Below are positions 9,248 through 17,710 of a DNA stretch of 64,000 bases, piece by piece (within the stretch, counting starts at the first letter, position 1; each line of letters opens with the position of its first letter). Origin of the DNA: UBA3871 sp041797745 (lineage in GTDB: Bacteria > Bacillota > Clostridia > Peptostreptococcales > Anaerovoracaceae); assembly GCA_041797745.1 (NCBI GenBank), contig JBHBZU010000008.1:1-64000 (forward strand). Direction: 5' to 3'. The translations under genes and the position numbers were made by a program. The notes under the pieces were generated by a model. That model made no database searches. It was not told where the DNA came from and worked only from the letters and a program-made list of their open reading frames with translations.

Positions 9248-9275
9248 TTTACCTAATATACTAAGATGATATAAT
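9248..9275 (+). promoter_or_regulatory. Putative promoter for the BMP-type nucleoside importer
   Basis: TTTACC at 9248-9253, 16-bp spacer, perfect TATAAT at 9270-9275, about 70 bp ahead of the lipoprotein start. Confidence 0.55.
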
Positions 9276-9347
9276 TACAATATGCGTTGGATAAATAATA
9301 TTTTACGCAAGAAATTATCGATTTATTTAAATGAAAGGGAATTTAAG

Positions 9348-10556
9348 ATGAAAAAGATTTTATCTGTATTACTCGTATTGGCAATGGTATTTAGCTTTGC
9401 TGCATGCGGAGACAAGGACGGTGATTCCAAAGAATCTAATCTTAAGATTGGCGTTATTCTTTTGGGAGACGAAAATGAGGGCTACACAGAAGCACACATC
9501 GAGGGTATTAAGGCTGCGATGGAAGCTACAGGTATAACTGATGATCAGGTTACTTGGAGATACAAGATTCCTGAAAATGAACAGTGCTACGACGAAGCTG
9601 CTGCATTAGCAGATGACGGCTGCAAGTACATTTTCTCCAACTCTTATTCTCACCAGACTTATATGCAGCAGGCAGCAGAAGAATTTCCTGATGTAACATT
9701 TATTGCACTTACAGGAGATACAGCTGCTACAAGCGGTCTTGACAATCTTAAGAACGCATTCCCTCAGACATATGAATCCAGATACGTATCCGGCGTTGTT
9801 GCAGGAATGAAGATTAAGGAATTAATTGATACAAAGCAGTTAAAGCCTGAAAACTTTGACGCAAACGGAAACGTAAAAATCGGTTATGCAGGTGCATTCC
9901 CATATGCAGAGGTAGTTTCAGGCTACACTGCGTTCTACCTTGGAATTAAGTCCATAGTTGAAAACGTTGTTATGGATGTTCAGTATACTAACTCATGGTT
10001 CGACTTGGTAGGCGAGGGCGAAGCAGCTAACGCGCTCATGTCCAACGGTTGTGTTGTTGTAGGTCAGCATGCTGACTCCACAGGAGTTCCTGCTGCTGTT
10101 CAGGCTGCTCATGACAATGGCAAGCTGGCATTCTCGGTTGGCTATAACGTATCCATGCTTTCTGTTGCACCGGATGTTGCACTGGTATCTGCAACTAATA
10201 ACTGGGCTGTTTACTATACTTATGCGTTTAATGCAATTCTCAATGGTGAAACTATTGCTACCGACTGGTCCCTCGGCTATTCCGACGGTGCTGTGGCTGT
10301 AACTGAACTGGGTTCCTGCGTTGCACCGGGAACTGCTGAAAAGGTTGCAGAGGTTGAAGCAGCTATCAAGAACGGTGAACTTCACCCATTCGATGTTAAT
10401 AACTTTACAGTTGGTGGAAAACACCTTACTTCTTACAAAGATGCATTCGGCATGAACGGTGCAGAAGCGATTAAGGATGGATATTTTGCAGAGTCTTCCA
10501 TTCATTCCGCACCTTACTTCGATATCAGAATTGATGGAATCAAGGAGCTCAACTAA
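9348..10556 (+). CDS. BMP family substrate-binding lipoprotein of a nucleoside ABC importer
   Basis: The extracellular solute-binding protein of a BmpA/Med-type importer. The N-terminus is a lipoprotein signal with lipobox FAAC at about residues 17-20. The mature part begins KIGVILLGDENEGYTEAH and contains the two-lobed periplasmic-binding fold typical of the family (YIFSNSYSH, IALTGD, IGYAGAFPYAEV). The start at ATG 9348 is chosen for its RBS (AAAGGGA) and because it begins the signal peptide; the in-frame start at 9282 adds a non-signal extension. It precedes an ATPase and two permeases. Known members bind nucleosides, and the pseudouridine/nucleoside kinase genes downstream support that; the exact ligand is inferred. 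Confidence 0.93.
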   Translation: MKKILSVLLVLAMVFSFAACGDKDGDSKESNLKIGVILLGDENEGYTEAHIEGIKAAMEATGITDDQVTWRYKIPENEQCYDEAAALADDGCKYIFSNSYSHQTYMQQAAEEFPDVTFIALTGDTAATSGLDNLKNAFPQTYESRYVSGVVAGMKIKELIDTKQLKPENFDANGNVKIGYAGAFPYAEVVSGYTAFYLGIKSIVENVVMDVQYTNSWFDLVGEGEAANALMSNGCVVVGQHADSTGVPAAVQAAHDNGKLAFSVGYNVSMLSVAPDVALVSATNNWAVYYTYAFNAILNGETIATDWSLGYSDGAVAVTELGSCVAPGTAEKVAEVEAAIKNGELHPFDVNNFTVGGKHLTSYKDAFGMNGAEAIKDGYFAESSIHSAPYFDIRIDGIKELN

Positions 10557-10587
10557 TCGTTCGTATAGATTAAGATTTCATGATGAT

Positions 10588-10613
10588 ACGGAGACGCAAA
10601 CGCGTCTCCGTTT
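10588..10613 (+). terminator. Hairpin between binding-protein gene and transporter genes
   Basis: Perfect 10-bp stem ACGGAGACGC/GCGTCTCCGT with a 4-nt loop, then TTTC. The T-tract is short. It may act as a partial terminator or 3' stabiliser that keeps the binding protein expressed above the membrane components. Confidence 0.65.
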
Positions 10614-10682
10614 CACATTGTTAGGTAAAATAGAAAATTCTCTTAATTTTTCAAAATTATAACAAAATACAGGAGGCTTAAA

Positions 10683-12221
10683 TTGCAGCAGAATTACGCA
10701 ATTGAACTTTGCAACATAACTAAAAGATTTGGCGAGGTAGTTGCAAACAACAAGGTTTCACTAAATGTTAATAAGGGTGAAGTCCTTTCACTTCTGGGAG
10801 AAAACGGAAGCGGTAAGACTACACTGATGAATATTTTGTCAGGTATTTATTTTCCCGATGAGGGTCAAATTTTTGTAAACGGCAAGGAAGTTACCATACG
10901 TTCGCCTCACGATTCTTTTGAGCTTGGTATAGGAATGATTCACCAACATTTCAAATTGGTGGATATTTTCACTGCGGCGGAAAATATCGTTTTAGGACTT
11001 CCGGGCAAAGCTAATTTGAACATAAAAAAGGTGGAGGAAGAGGTTAAACTGCTTACTGAAAAATATGGTTTTGAGCTGGATCCATCTAAAAAAATATATG
11101 AAATGTCAGTGTCTGAAAAGCAGACTGTGGAAATTATAAAAATGCTTTATCGCGGTGCCAAGGTTCTGATTTTAGATGAACCCACCGCTGTGCTTACTCC
11201 TCAGGAAACAAGAAAGCTTTTCAAGGTATTAAGCAATATGAAAGATGACGGCAAAGCCGTTATTATCATAACTCACAAGCTAAACGAAGTAATGGAAATC
11301 TCCGATAGAGTTTCAGTTCTTCGCAAGGGAGAATATATTGGAACTGTAAAGACCTCCGAAACCAATGAGAATGCATTGACAGAGATGATGGTGGGTAAGA
11401 AAGTGAGTCTGGATATTGCAAGAACACAGCCCGTGGATCCAAGAGACATTCTTCGTATCCAAAATCTGACTTGTATCAATGCTGACGGTCTAAAGGCTTT
11501 AGACGATGTGTCCTTTAGCGTGAGAACGGGAGAAATTCTGGGCATTGCAGGAATTGCAGGAAGCGGACAGAAAGAGCTTTTGGAGTCCATTGCGGGACTC
11601 CAACATCCTGTGGGGGAAAGCAGCATACTCTATGAACCTACCCAGCATGAAAGAGTTCACGAATTGGTGGGGAAAACTCCAATGCAGATTAAGGACTTGG
11701 GTGTTAGCCTTGCTTTCGTTCCGGAAGACCGTTTAGGCATGGGGCTGGTAGGCAACATGGGCATGGTAGGAAATATGATGCTCCGAAGCTATCGTAACGG
11801 AAAATCAATCTTTGCCCGCAAACAAGAACCTACGGAGCTGGCGGAGAAACTCAAGGAGAAGCTGGAAATTGTTACTCCGGGAATAAACACTCCTGTTAGT
11901 AAACTTTCAGGAGGAAATGTTCAAAAGGTATTGGTGGGTAGAGAAATAGCATTGGCGCCAAAGGTGCTTATGACTGCTTATGCGGTGAGAGGTTTGGATA
12001 TAAACACCTCTTATGCCATCTACAATATTTTGGCTGAAGAAAAAGACAAGGGAGTTGCAGTAGTTTACGTAGGGGAAGACTTGGACGTTCTGCTGGAGCT
12101 CAGTGATAGAATCTTAGTGCTTTGCGGAGGCAAGGTCAGCGGAATTGTTGACGCAAGAACCACCAGCAAGGAAGAGATTGGCTTAATGATGACGAAAATT
12201 TCAAGAGAGGGGGAAAACTAA
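10683..12221 (+). CDS. ABC transporter ATP-binding protein, duplicated (BMP/nucleoside type)
   Basis: A 512-residue protein with two ABC domains in tandem, the arrangement seen in sugar and nucleoside importers of the RbsA/NupO class. The first half has Walker A GENGSGKTT, signature MSVSEKQTVEI and Walker B VLILDEPTAVLT. The second half has a degenerate P-loop GIAGSGQKELLE, signature LSGGNVQKV and LMTAYAVRGLD in place of the usual DEPTRGLD, so the second Walker B lacks the Asp-Glu. That leaves one canonical and one degenerate site. The start is TTG at 10683, with AGGAGG 9 bp upstream. Only 1 bp separates it from the first permease. Confidence 0.93.
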   Translation: MQQNYAIELCNITKRFGEVVANNKVSLNVNKGEVLSLLGENGSGKTTLMNILSGIYFPDEGQIFVNGKEVTIRSPHDSFELGIGMIHQHFKLVDIFTAAENIVLGLPGKANLNIKKVEEEVKLLTEKYGFELDPSKKIYEMSVSEKQTVEIIKMLYRGAKVLILDEPTAVLTPQETRKLFKVLSNMKDDGKAVIIITHKLNEVMEISDRVSVLRKGEYIGTVKTSETNENALTEMMVGKKVSLDIARTQPVDPRDILRIQNLTCINADGLKALDDVSFSVRTGEILGIAGIAGSGQKELLESIAGLQHPVGESSILYEPTQHERVHELVGKTPMQIKDLGVSLAFVPEDRLGMGLVGNMGMVGNMMLRSYRNGKSIFARKQEPTELAEKLKEKLEIVTPGINTPVSKLSGGNVQKVLVGREIALAPKVLMTAYAVRGLDINTSYAIYNILAEEKDKGVAVVYVGEDLDVLLELSDRILVLCGGKVSGIVDARTTSKEEIGLMMTKISREGEN

Positions 12222-12222
12222 A

Positions 12223-13467
12223 ATGGCAAAGGCAAAAAGTTTAGGCTCTAAGGAACCGCTTATAAGAATCGCTCGCCGCTTGGATATGCCGAAATGGCAG
12301 TCTTGGTGCATTCGTATTGCAGCTGTTGCTTTGGCGCTTGTGGTTTGTGCAGTTTTAATTTTCGCTCTTGTTCGTATGAATCCCTTGGAAGTTTACGGAG
12401 CAATGTGGAAAGGTGCTTTCGGCACTGCTCGCAAGACTTGGATAACTTTAAGGGATACGGCATTGCTCCTGTGTATAGGCATAGGACTGGCACCTGCGTT
12501 CAAAATGAAGTTCTGGAACATAGGTGCAGAGGGTCAGATACTTATGGGGGGGATTGCCACCGCGGCTTGCATGATTTACTTAAAGAATTTGCCAAGCGTG
12601 CTGTTATTTGCGTGCATGTTATTTTTAAGTATGCTTTCGGGAGCTGTCTGGGGCTTCATTCCGGCTTGGTTCAAGGCTAAATTCGGGACTAATGAAACGC
12701 TTTTCACTCTTATGATGAACTATGTGGCGATTTCACTTACTTCATATTGCGTATCAAAATGGGAAAATCCTTACGGTTCAAACTCCGTAGGAATTATAAA
12801 CCCCGGAACTAAAGAGGGATGGTTCCCTATACTTTTCGGGCAGCAGTATTTGTTGAATGTTCTTTTGGCAATAGTGTTGGTGGTAGTTGTTTATATCTAC
12901 CTTTCCCGCACGAAGCACGGATACGAGCTAACAGTTGTGGGAGACTCTGAAAATACGGCAAAATATGCAGGAATTGATGTTAAAAAGGTTATCATCAGAA
13001 CTATGCTTGTATCGGGAGCTATTTGCGGACTTTCGGGATTCTTGGCAGTTTCAGGTGCTAGCCATACCATTTCCACAAAAACTGCGGGAGGTCGCGGCTT
13101 TACAGCTATCATCGTTGCATGGCTTGCGAAATTCAATACTTTCACCATGGCATTGATAGCGCTACTTTTGGTTTTCTTGGACAAGGGAGCTATTGAAATC
13201 GCATCCCAGTTTAATCTTAATGATTACGCTTCCCAGATAATTACGGGAATTTTACTTTTCTTCATATTAGGAAGCGAGTTTTTCGTGAATTACAGCCTTA
13301 TTTTTCGTAAGAAAGAACCTAAAGCGGAAAGCCTATCGGGTGTAGAAGCTTCAGGGAACGTAGGAATTGACGGAAAAGAAGATTTTGCAAATGCAGAAGC
13401 TGATTTAAATAAAAAAACCGTTGAAAGTGCAGAAAGCATATCTGATACGGAAGAAAAGGAGGCGTAA
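12223..13467 (+). CDS. ABC transporter permease (BMP/nucleoside type), first subunit
   Basis: A polytopic permease of the branched-chain/ribose family. About eight to ten hydrophobic segments are visible. IGAEGQILMGGIATA is the characteristic cytoplasmic motif of this family, followed by FKAKFGTNETLFTLMMNYVA. The last 60 residues form a charged tail (KKEPKAESLSGVEASGNVG onward), which is longer than in most relatives. The gene sits 1 bp after the ATPase and 3 bp before the second permease, so the three are translationally linked. Confidence 0.93.
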   Translation: MAKAKSLGSKEPLIRIARRLDMPKWQSWCIRIAAVALALVVCAVLIFALVRMNPLEVYGAMWKGAFGTARKTWITLRDTALLLCIGIGLAPAFKMKFWNIGAEGQILMGGIATAACMIYLKNLPSVLLFACMLFLSMLSGAVWGFIPAWFKAKFGTNETLFTLMMNYVAISLTSYCVSKWENPYGSNSVGIINPGTKEGWFPILFGQQYLLNVLLAIVLVVVVYIYLSRTKHGYELTVVGDSENTAKYAGIDVKKVIIRTMLVSGAICGLSGFLAVSGASHTISTKTAGGRGFTAIIVAWLAKFNTFTMALIALLLVFLDKGAIEIASQFNLNDYASQIITGILLFFILGSEFFVNYSLIFRKKEPKAESLSGVEASGNVGIDGKEDFANAEADLNKKTVESAESISDTEEKEA

Positions 13468-13470
13468 AAG

Positions 13471-14454
13471 ATGACAGGTATTATAACTTTAATTCGTACA
13501 GCAATAGTTTTCGGTACCGTAATCATGCTTGGCGCCACCGGAGAAATTCTTGCTGAAAAGTCAGGCAGCCTGAACTTAGGCGTTCCGGGTATCATGTACA
13601 TCGGCGGAATTTCAGGACTGGTGGGGGTATTCTTCTACGAAGCTTCAACAGAAAGCCCAAGTGCAATGCTTTGCCTTTTGATTGCGCTTACTTGCGCATT
13701 GGCGGCGTCCTTTTTGGCAGGTTTACTTTACAGCTTCCTGACCATCACCTTAAGAGCCAATCAAAATGTAACGGGTCTCACTTTAACCATCTTCGGTTCA
13801 GGAGTTGCCAACTTCATTGGTGGCTCTCTTAACAAGCTGGCAGGCGGCGTTGGGCAAATTTCCGTAGCAGCGACTTCCGCTGCTTTCAGAGCTTCCATTA
13901 CAGGAGTGGTGAGCATGGGCTCCATCGGCAAGCTCTTCCTGTCTTACGGTTTTATGGTATATCTGGCAATCCTCGTAGCTATTGTTATGCAATGGTACAT
14001 TTTTAAATCACGCCAAGGTTTAGCGCTTCGTTCAGTGGGAGAAAATCCGGGAACAGCCGATGCCGCAGGTATCAATGTTACTTTGTATAAGTATCTTTCC
14101 ACTTCTGTGGGTGCGGCTATTTCAGGACTGGGGGGACTTTACTACGTAATGGACTACACCAAGGGTACATGGGCAAATGACGGTACTATTGAAGCTCTGG
14201 GCTGGCTGGCTGTTGCCTTGGTAATTTTCGCAACATGGAAGCCTATAAATGCTATATGGGGTTCTTACCTTTTCGGTATTCTCTATTGGATGTATTTCTA
14301 TATAAGCGGACTTACCCGCAGTTCACAAGAACTGTTCAAAATGTTGCCTTATATCGTGACTATTTTGGTTTTGATTGTTGTCAGCACAAAACGTAAGAGG
14401 GAAAGCCAGCCGCCGGCAAGTTTAGGACTTTCCTATTTCAGAGAAGAAAGATAA
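13471..14454 (+). CDS. ABC transporter permease (BMP/nucleoside type), second subunit
   Basis: The second, shorter permease of the importer (327 residues). It contains EKSGSLNLGVPGIMYIGG near the N-terminus and LRSVGENPGTADAAGINV in the central cytoplasmic loop, both hallmarks of the family's second permease. RBS AAGGAGG lies in the end of the previous gene. A weak terminator follows. With the lipoprotein, ATPase and first permease it makes a complete importer. Confidence 0.93.
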   Translation: MTGIITLIRTAIVFGTVIMLGATGEILAEKSGSLNLGVPGIMYIGGISGLVGVFFYEASTESPSAMLCLLIALTCALAASFLAGLLYSFLTITLRANQNVTGLTLTIFGSGVANFIGGSLNKLAGGVGQISVAATSAAFRASITGVVSMGSIGKLFLSYGFMVYLAILVAIVMQWYIFKSRQGLALRSVGENPGTADAAGINVTLYKYLSTSVGAAISGLGGLYYVMDYTKGTWANDGTIEALGWLAVALVIFATWKPINAIWGSYLFGILYWMYFYISGLTRSSQELFKMLPYIVTILVLIVVSTKRKRESQPPASLGLSYFREER

Positions 14455-14488
14455 AGCGATAAAAATATAAAAAACACATTAAATTAGC

Positions 14489-14515
14489 GCCTCTCCTATT
14501 TAGGAGGGGCATTTG
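14489..14515 (+). terminator. Terminator-like hairpin after the nucleoside importer
   Basis: GCCTCTCCT and AGGAGGGGC form a 9-bp stem with one G-U pair and an ATTT loop; the following T-tract (ATTTGTT) is weak. Confidence 0.55.
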
Positions 14516-14586
14516 TTAAATATGGAAAAATATAAATAGTAGAGGAATTAGAGTTTTATTGTGATATTGCTCTTGTCATATTACAC

Positions 14587-14615
14587 TTGAAAAAAAACTT
14601 ATATTGAAGTATATT
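14587..14615 (+). promoter_or_regulatory. Putative promoter for membrane protein/PHP gene pair
   Basis: TTGAAA at 14587-14592, 17-bp spacer, TATATT at 14610-14615, 42 bp before the ATG at 14657. Confidence 0.55.
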
Positions 14616-14656
14616 AAGTTATGTACCATTAAAACAGATAGTAGTGAGGATGGGAT

Positions 14657-15316
14657 ATGAAGAGAATTATTAAAATTATTCTGTCTTGGTTTTTGGTGAT
14701 TTGCATTCCTGTAACGGCACTTGGTCTTTCTGCCAATGTGCTGTTTAGATTGCCGGATACATATCAATATGTATTAAATTCCACAGGGCTTCTTTCGAAG
14801 TTCAACTCCATAGGTCAGGAAGAGAAAGTGGCGCGGTCCATAGCAAATTACCTGCAATACAGACAGGCGGAATTTCAATATCAATATGATGAAGAAGAGG
14901 AGATGTCCCTACTTTTTTCAAAGGATGAGCAGGCAACTATGGAGGGGCTTCGCAGTTTGTTTGATATTATAGGTATCGTTTCTATAATTTCATTTATAAT
15001 CGTAGTGATAGTATACATAGTTCTGATACGGGATGAACATATAGAGGTGGTGAGGTTGCGATTTAAGGCATCTTACATAGTCTACACGATTTTGACGGTA
15101 TCGGTATCTATCTTTTATTTAGTGCCGGTTCTAAAGGCTAAAATGTGGCTGACACTGTTGCCGCAGTTAAACGAAACGGATTTAATGTACATGATTTATG
15201 CGGGTAGTTTCTTTAAACTCACAGGTGTTTTGAACATTGTCATATCGCTTGTGGCAATGCTCATATTCATGTATTTTACTTGGAAATATACAAAGCCAAA
15301 GAATATTTTTTGGTAA
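14657..15316 (+). CDS. Integral membrane protein, DUF1461-like
   Basis: 219 residues with four membrane helices: residues 5-27, about 98-118, about 135-155 and about 185-205. A soluble loop lies between helices 1 and 2 (about 30-95). The layout and the MSLLFSKDEQATMEGLRSLFD segment just before the second helix resemble the TIGR01906/DUF1461 integral membrane family; its function is unknown. RBS is GTGAGGATGGG. It ends 11 bp before the PHP gene, so the two are likely one operon. Confidence 0.65.
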   Translation: MKRIIKIILSWFLVICIPVTALGLSANVLFRLPDTYQYVLNSTGLLSKFNSIGQEEKVARSIANYLQYRQAEFQYQYDEEEEMSLLFSKDEQATMEGLRSLFDIIGIVSIISFIIVVIVYIVLIRDEHIEVVRLRFKASYIVYTILTVSVSIFYLVPVLKAKMWLTLLPQLNETDLMYMIYAGSFFKLTGVLNIVISLVAMLIFMYFTWKYTKPKNIFW

Positions 15317-15327
15317 AGGGGATATAA

Positions 15328-16254
15328 ATGGGAATGGGCTCAAAAACGGATTTTCATATTCACACTAGCAAATCAGACGGTACTATGACGCCGGCAGCTG
15401 TTGTCAGGAAATTCAAAAATGAAGAATATGATATCATTGCTATAACCGACCATGACGGTATTGATGGCGTTCGCGAGGCAAAAATAGCGGGAGAAGCTAT
15501 GGAACTTACCGTTATTTCAGGCGTGGAATTTGCCACCTGCGTAAGATTGGAAAAGGCTATAGAGTGGGGAGTGGACTTTCCTTTTACATTGCCGAAAAAT
15601 CGAAAGCTGCCTGAGGTGGACGAAAACGGCATAGTTCATGACACCGGATATGAGTTGGATTTACATCTTTTGGGTTATTATTTCGACATAGATAATGCAG
15701 AGCTTAATCGTATTACGGGGCTTTTAAAGGAATATCGTTATGAAAGAAACTTAAAGCTTATTGAGGCGCTAAATGAAGCAGGCTATGAGATGACCTATGA
15801 AGAGATTCTGGCGGGTAAAGCCGGAGACTATGTGGGGAAGCCTGTAATAGCCAGATACATGGCGGAAAAGGGTTATCTGAAAGAAGCAGCGGAGGCTTTT
15901 AGCAAGGGACTTTTTGACACACCGGAAATGAAGCAGGTAAATAGGCGTAAGCTTGATGTGGTAAGCGCCATGGAATTGATAAAGCAAGCAGGCGGCATTT
16001 CGGTAATGGCACATCCTATGAAGTTGAAAGGGATAGGAGAAAGAGGTAGCGACCTTTTTTGGCACAATTTGGACGGGCTGATTTTCGGACTTAAGAAGAA
16101 CGGGTTAAAGGGCTTGGAATGTGCACATTCAAACCATACCCGCGAAGAAATGCTAAAGCTGGTAGATTTGGCGGAGAAATATCATCTCCATATCACCAAG
16201 GGTTCAGACTTCCACGGAGACGGCGTAATGGGTGAGGAAAACCTGAAAATATAA
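15328..16254 (+). CDS. PHP domain phosphoesterase
   Basis: A metal-dependent phosphoesterase of the polymerase-and-histidinol-phosphatase fold. Metal ligands are visible in order: DFHIHTSKSDGT, AITDHDGIDG, SGVEFAT, LHLLGYYFD, VMAHPM, CAHSNHT and SDFHGD. Length 308 fits the YciV/TrpH group, whose known members cleave 3',5'-nucleoside bisphosphates or act as 5'-3' RNA exonucleases. The substrate here is inferred from that group. Two tandem hairpins follow the stop codon. Confidence 0.87.
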   Translation: MGMGSKTDFHIHTSKSDGTMTPAAVVRKFKNEEYDIIAITDHDGIDGVREAKIAGEAMELTVISGVEFATCVRLEKAIEWGVDFPFTLPKNRKLPEVDENGIVHDTGYELDLHLLGYYFDIDNAELNRITGLLKEYRYERNLKLIEALNEAGYEMTYEEILAGKAGDYVGKPVIARYMAEKGYLKEAAEAFSKGLFDTPEMKQVNRRKLDVVSAMELIKQAGGISVMAHPMKLKGIGERGSDLFWHNLDGLIFGLKKNGLKGLECAHSNHTREEMLKLVDLAEKYHLHITKGSDFHGDGVMGEENLKI

Positions 16255-16269
16255 GAAAGCAATTTTATG

Positions 16270-16301
16270 CGCAGCAGTTATGGCAACTGCTGCGTTATTT
16301 T
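16270..16301 (+). terminator. Terminator after PHP gene
   Basis: Perfect 10-bp stem CGCAGCAGTT/AACTGCTGCG with loop ATGGC, followed by TTATTTT. Confidence 0.85.
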
Positions 16302-16310
16302 GTGCCGTAA

Positions 16311-16357
16311 AAGTGCAGTTGTTAAAGAGTGATTTCTGACATCTGCACTTATTTTTT
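16311..16357 (+). terminator. Second hairpin with T-run
   Basis: AAGTGCAG (16311-16318) pairs with CTGCACTT (16343-16350) around a 24-nt loop, followed by A and TTTTTT. It may be a back-up terminator or the 3' end of a short RNA. Confidence 0.5.
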
Positions 16358-16633
16358 ATGCTATGAAAAAAATATCTTTGGAGTTACGGTTATCTTTATA
16401 CCATTTTTATGACATTTTATGCTACCTATGGATTTAGAATAAACTTTGCATGACGATTTCCTTTCCGACATATATGTCATCAAGTGTAGATTTAACCAAA
16501 GGAGTGCTTTTCATTCTAAAGATTATGAATTTAGTTAAACAAGTAATTTTATGCCGGTAAGTCTCTAAAAAAATACAAAATTTGAAAACTTATATGTCGT
16601 TGGAAATAAAGAAAAAATAAATGGAAAATATTG

Positions 16634-16672
16634 GTTGACAATATATGGCAAAAGATGTAATATAATGTCAAC
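16634..16672 (+). promoter_or_regulatory. Promoter with overlapping 7-bp inverted repeat
   Basis: TTGACA at 16635-16640 with -10 candidates TAATAT (16658-16663, 17-bp spacer) or TATAAT (16661-16666). GTTGACA (16634-16640) is the inverse complement of TGTCAAC (16666-16672), so the promoter is bracketed by a possible operator. Confidence 0.6.
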
Positions 16673-16729
16673 ATATGGAAAACGAATTAATGCTTAAGCA
16701 GAAGTAGTAGTCAGAAAGGAGATTAGAGA

Positions 16730-17221
16730 ATGACTGGTAACTACAATAAAAACGAAAGAAGCGGAAATGGGAATAATTCCTTTACTTTCCAGCGCTATAA
16801 GACTTTTGCGCAGATTGGCGAAAGAAAGGATACGGGTTTTGCAAAGGAGATTAGCTATATCAGTTTTCAGGGGGGACAACCCAAATGGGATATCAGAGAG
16901 TGGGACGAAAAACATCAGAAAATGTCCAGAGGCGTTACTTTTACCGATTCGGAGTTTGCTGACCTTTGCGCTGCCTGCGAAAAAATCGTAGAGGAACTTC
17001 AAGCCTCCGACTTTAATATTACTGAAGTTAAAAGACCGGAGGATTCGGAAAAATACTTAAAACTTTTCCAAAAGGCTCGCAGTGAAAATGAAGCTGAAAA
17101 GGAAGATGAAGAAAGAGAAAAGCTAAGGGATGAAGAACTGCCGCCATTTATGACTGAAGAAGATACCGATGAAAAAAGCGTGGAGGCGGATATGGTCTTT
17201 TCCAAAGAAGCTGTTAATTAA
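16730..17221 (+). CDS. PC4/YdbC-like ssDNA-binding domain protein with acidic tail
   Basis: 163 residues. Residues about 40-90 read ISYISFQGGQPKWDIREWDEKHQKMSRGVTF split over two strands, then a helix. The KWDIREW..HxKMxxG pattern is the PC4/YdbC-type fold, which binds single-stranded nucleic acid in known members. Residues 100-163 are a highly charged Glu/Asp/Lys tail (EAEKEDEEREKLRDEELP), unlike the short YdbC proteins. RBS GAAAGGAG precedes ATG 16730. The gene is monocistronic between a promoter and a long non-coding stretch. Cellular role unknown. Confidence 0.75.
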   Translation: MTGNYNKNERSGNGNNSFTFQRYKTFAQIGERKDTGFAKEISYISFQGGQPKWDIREWDEKHQKMSRGVTFTDSEFADLCAACEKIVEELQASDFNITEVKRPEDSEKYLKLFQKARSENEAEKEDEEREKLRDEELPPFMTEEDTDEKSVEADMVFSKEAVN

Positions 17222-17497
17222 ATGTAAGTGAGAGGCCATTTACAAACTATTAATTAAAATGAAGCCAACAAGCACAGCCATAGCTTAGCTTATTTAGCGT
17301 TGCATAAAACTGTGCGAAATAGGCATATAAACATTAAATGAAAAGGAGGTAAAAACTTTCTAACTGATTACAAAACACCTTAAACTAAAATATTCTTTAA
17401 CAATAAACTATAAAATAATAAGCTAAAACAATAAGCCTTAAAAATAATTGTTTTAACCGTAATAAATAATAGTATAACTTTACAACAATCAATTTTT

Positions 17498-17530
17498 ACG
17501 CCCCTAAACAGACCCAAAGGGGCGTTTTGC
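17498..17530 (+). terminator. Terminator in long intergenic region
   Basis: ACGCCCCT pairs with AGGGGCGT (8 bp) around a 12-nt loop, followed by TTTT then GCTTATT. It lies 280 bp after the nearest upstream stop codon. Confidence 0.65.
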
Positions 17531-17625
17531 TTATTATCACTGGTTAACGTTAAACAAGAACAACTACAATCAGTTTTATTTAGTTTGAGCTTCAACTAAT
17601 TAGTATTTTTGCCATTTTCGCTTTC

Positions 17626-17654
17626 TTGACAAAAAAAGAAATACGTGGTACGAT
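17626..17654 (+). promoter_or_regulatory. Promoter for nucleoside kinase gene
   Basis: Perfect TTGACA at 17626-17631, 17-bp spacer, TACGAT at 17649-17654; 57 bp to the ATG. Confidence 0.75.
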
Positions 17655-17710
17655 ACTCTTTCAAAAACGTTTTTTAGTGCTTATGTACACGTTGAGAAAG
17701 TGAAAAAAAT

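Larger units (their letters stand above)
16255..16729 (+). other. Gene-free interval with tandem hairpins and a promoter
   Basis: No coding sequence is apparent in these 475 bp. The interval holds two terminator-like hairpins at its left end, an AT-rich middle with no recognised RNA family, and a promoter with an overlapping inverted repeat at its right end. Confidence 0.6.
17222..17710 (+). other. Gene-free interval with orphan Shine-Dalgarno and terminator
   Basis: No convincing gene in 489 bp. AAAGGAGGT at 17342-17350 is a near-perfect ribosome site without a start codon in range. A terminator-like hairpin lies at 17498-17530 and the promoter of the nucleoside kinase gene at 17626-17654. 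Confidence 0.55.

Noticed and set aside
17342..17350. Ribosome site as evidence for a small gene
   Set aside because: No ATG, GTG or TTG lies within usable distance downstream in any frame.
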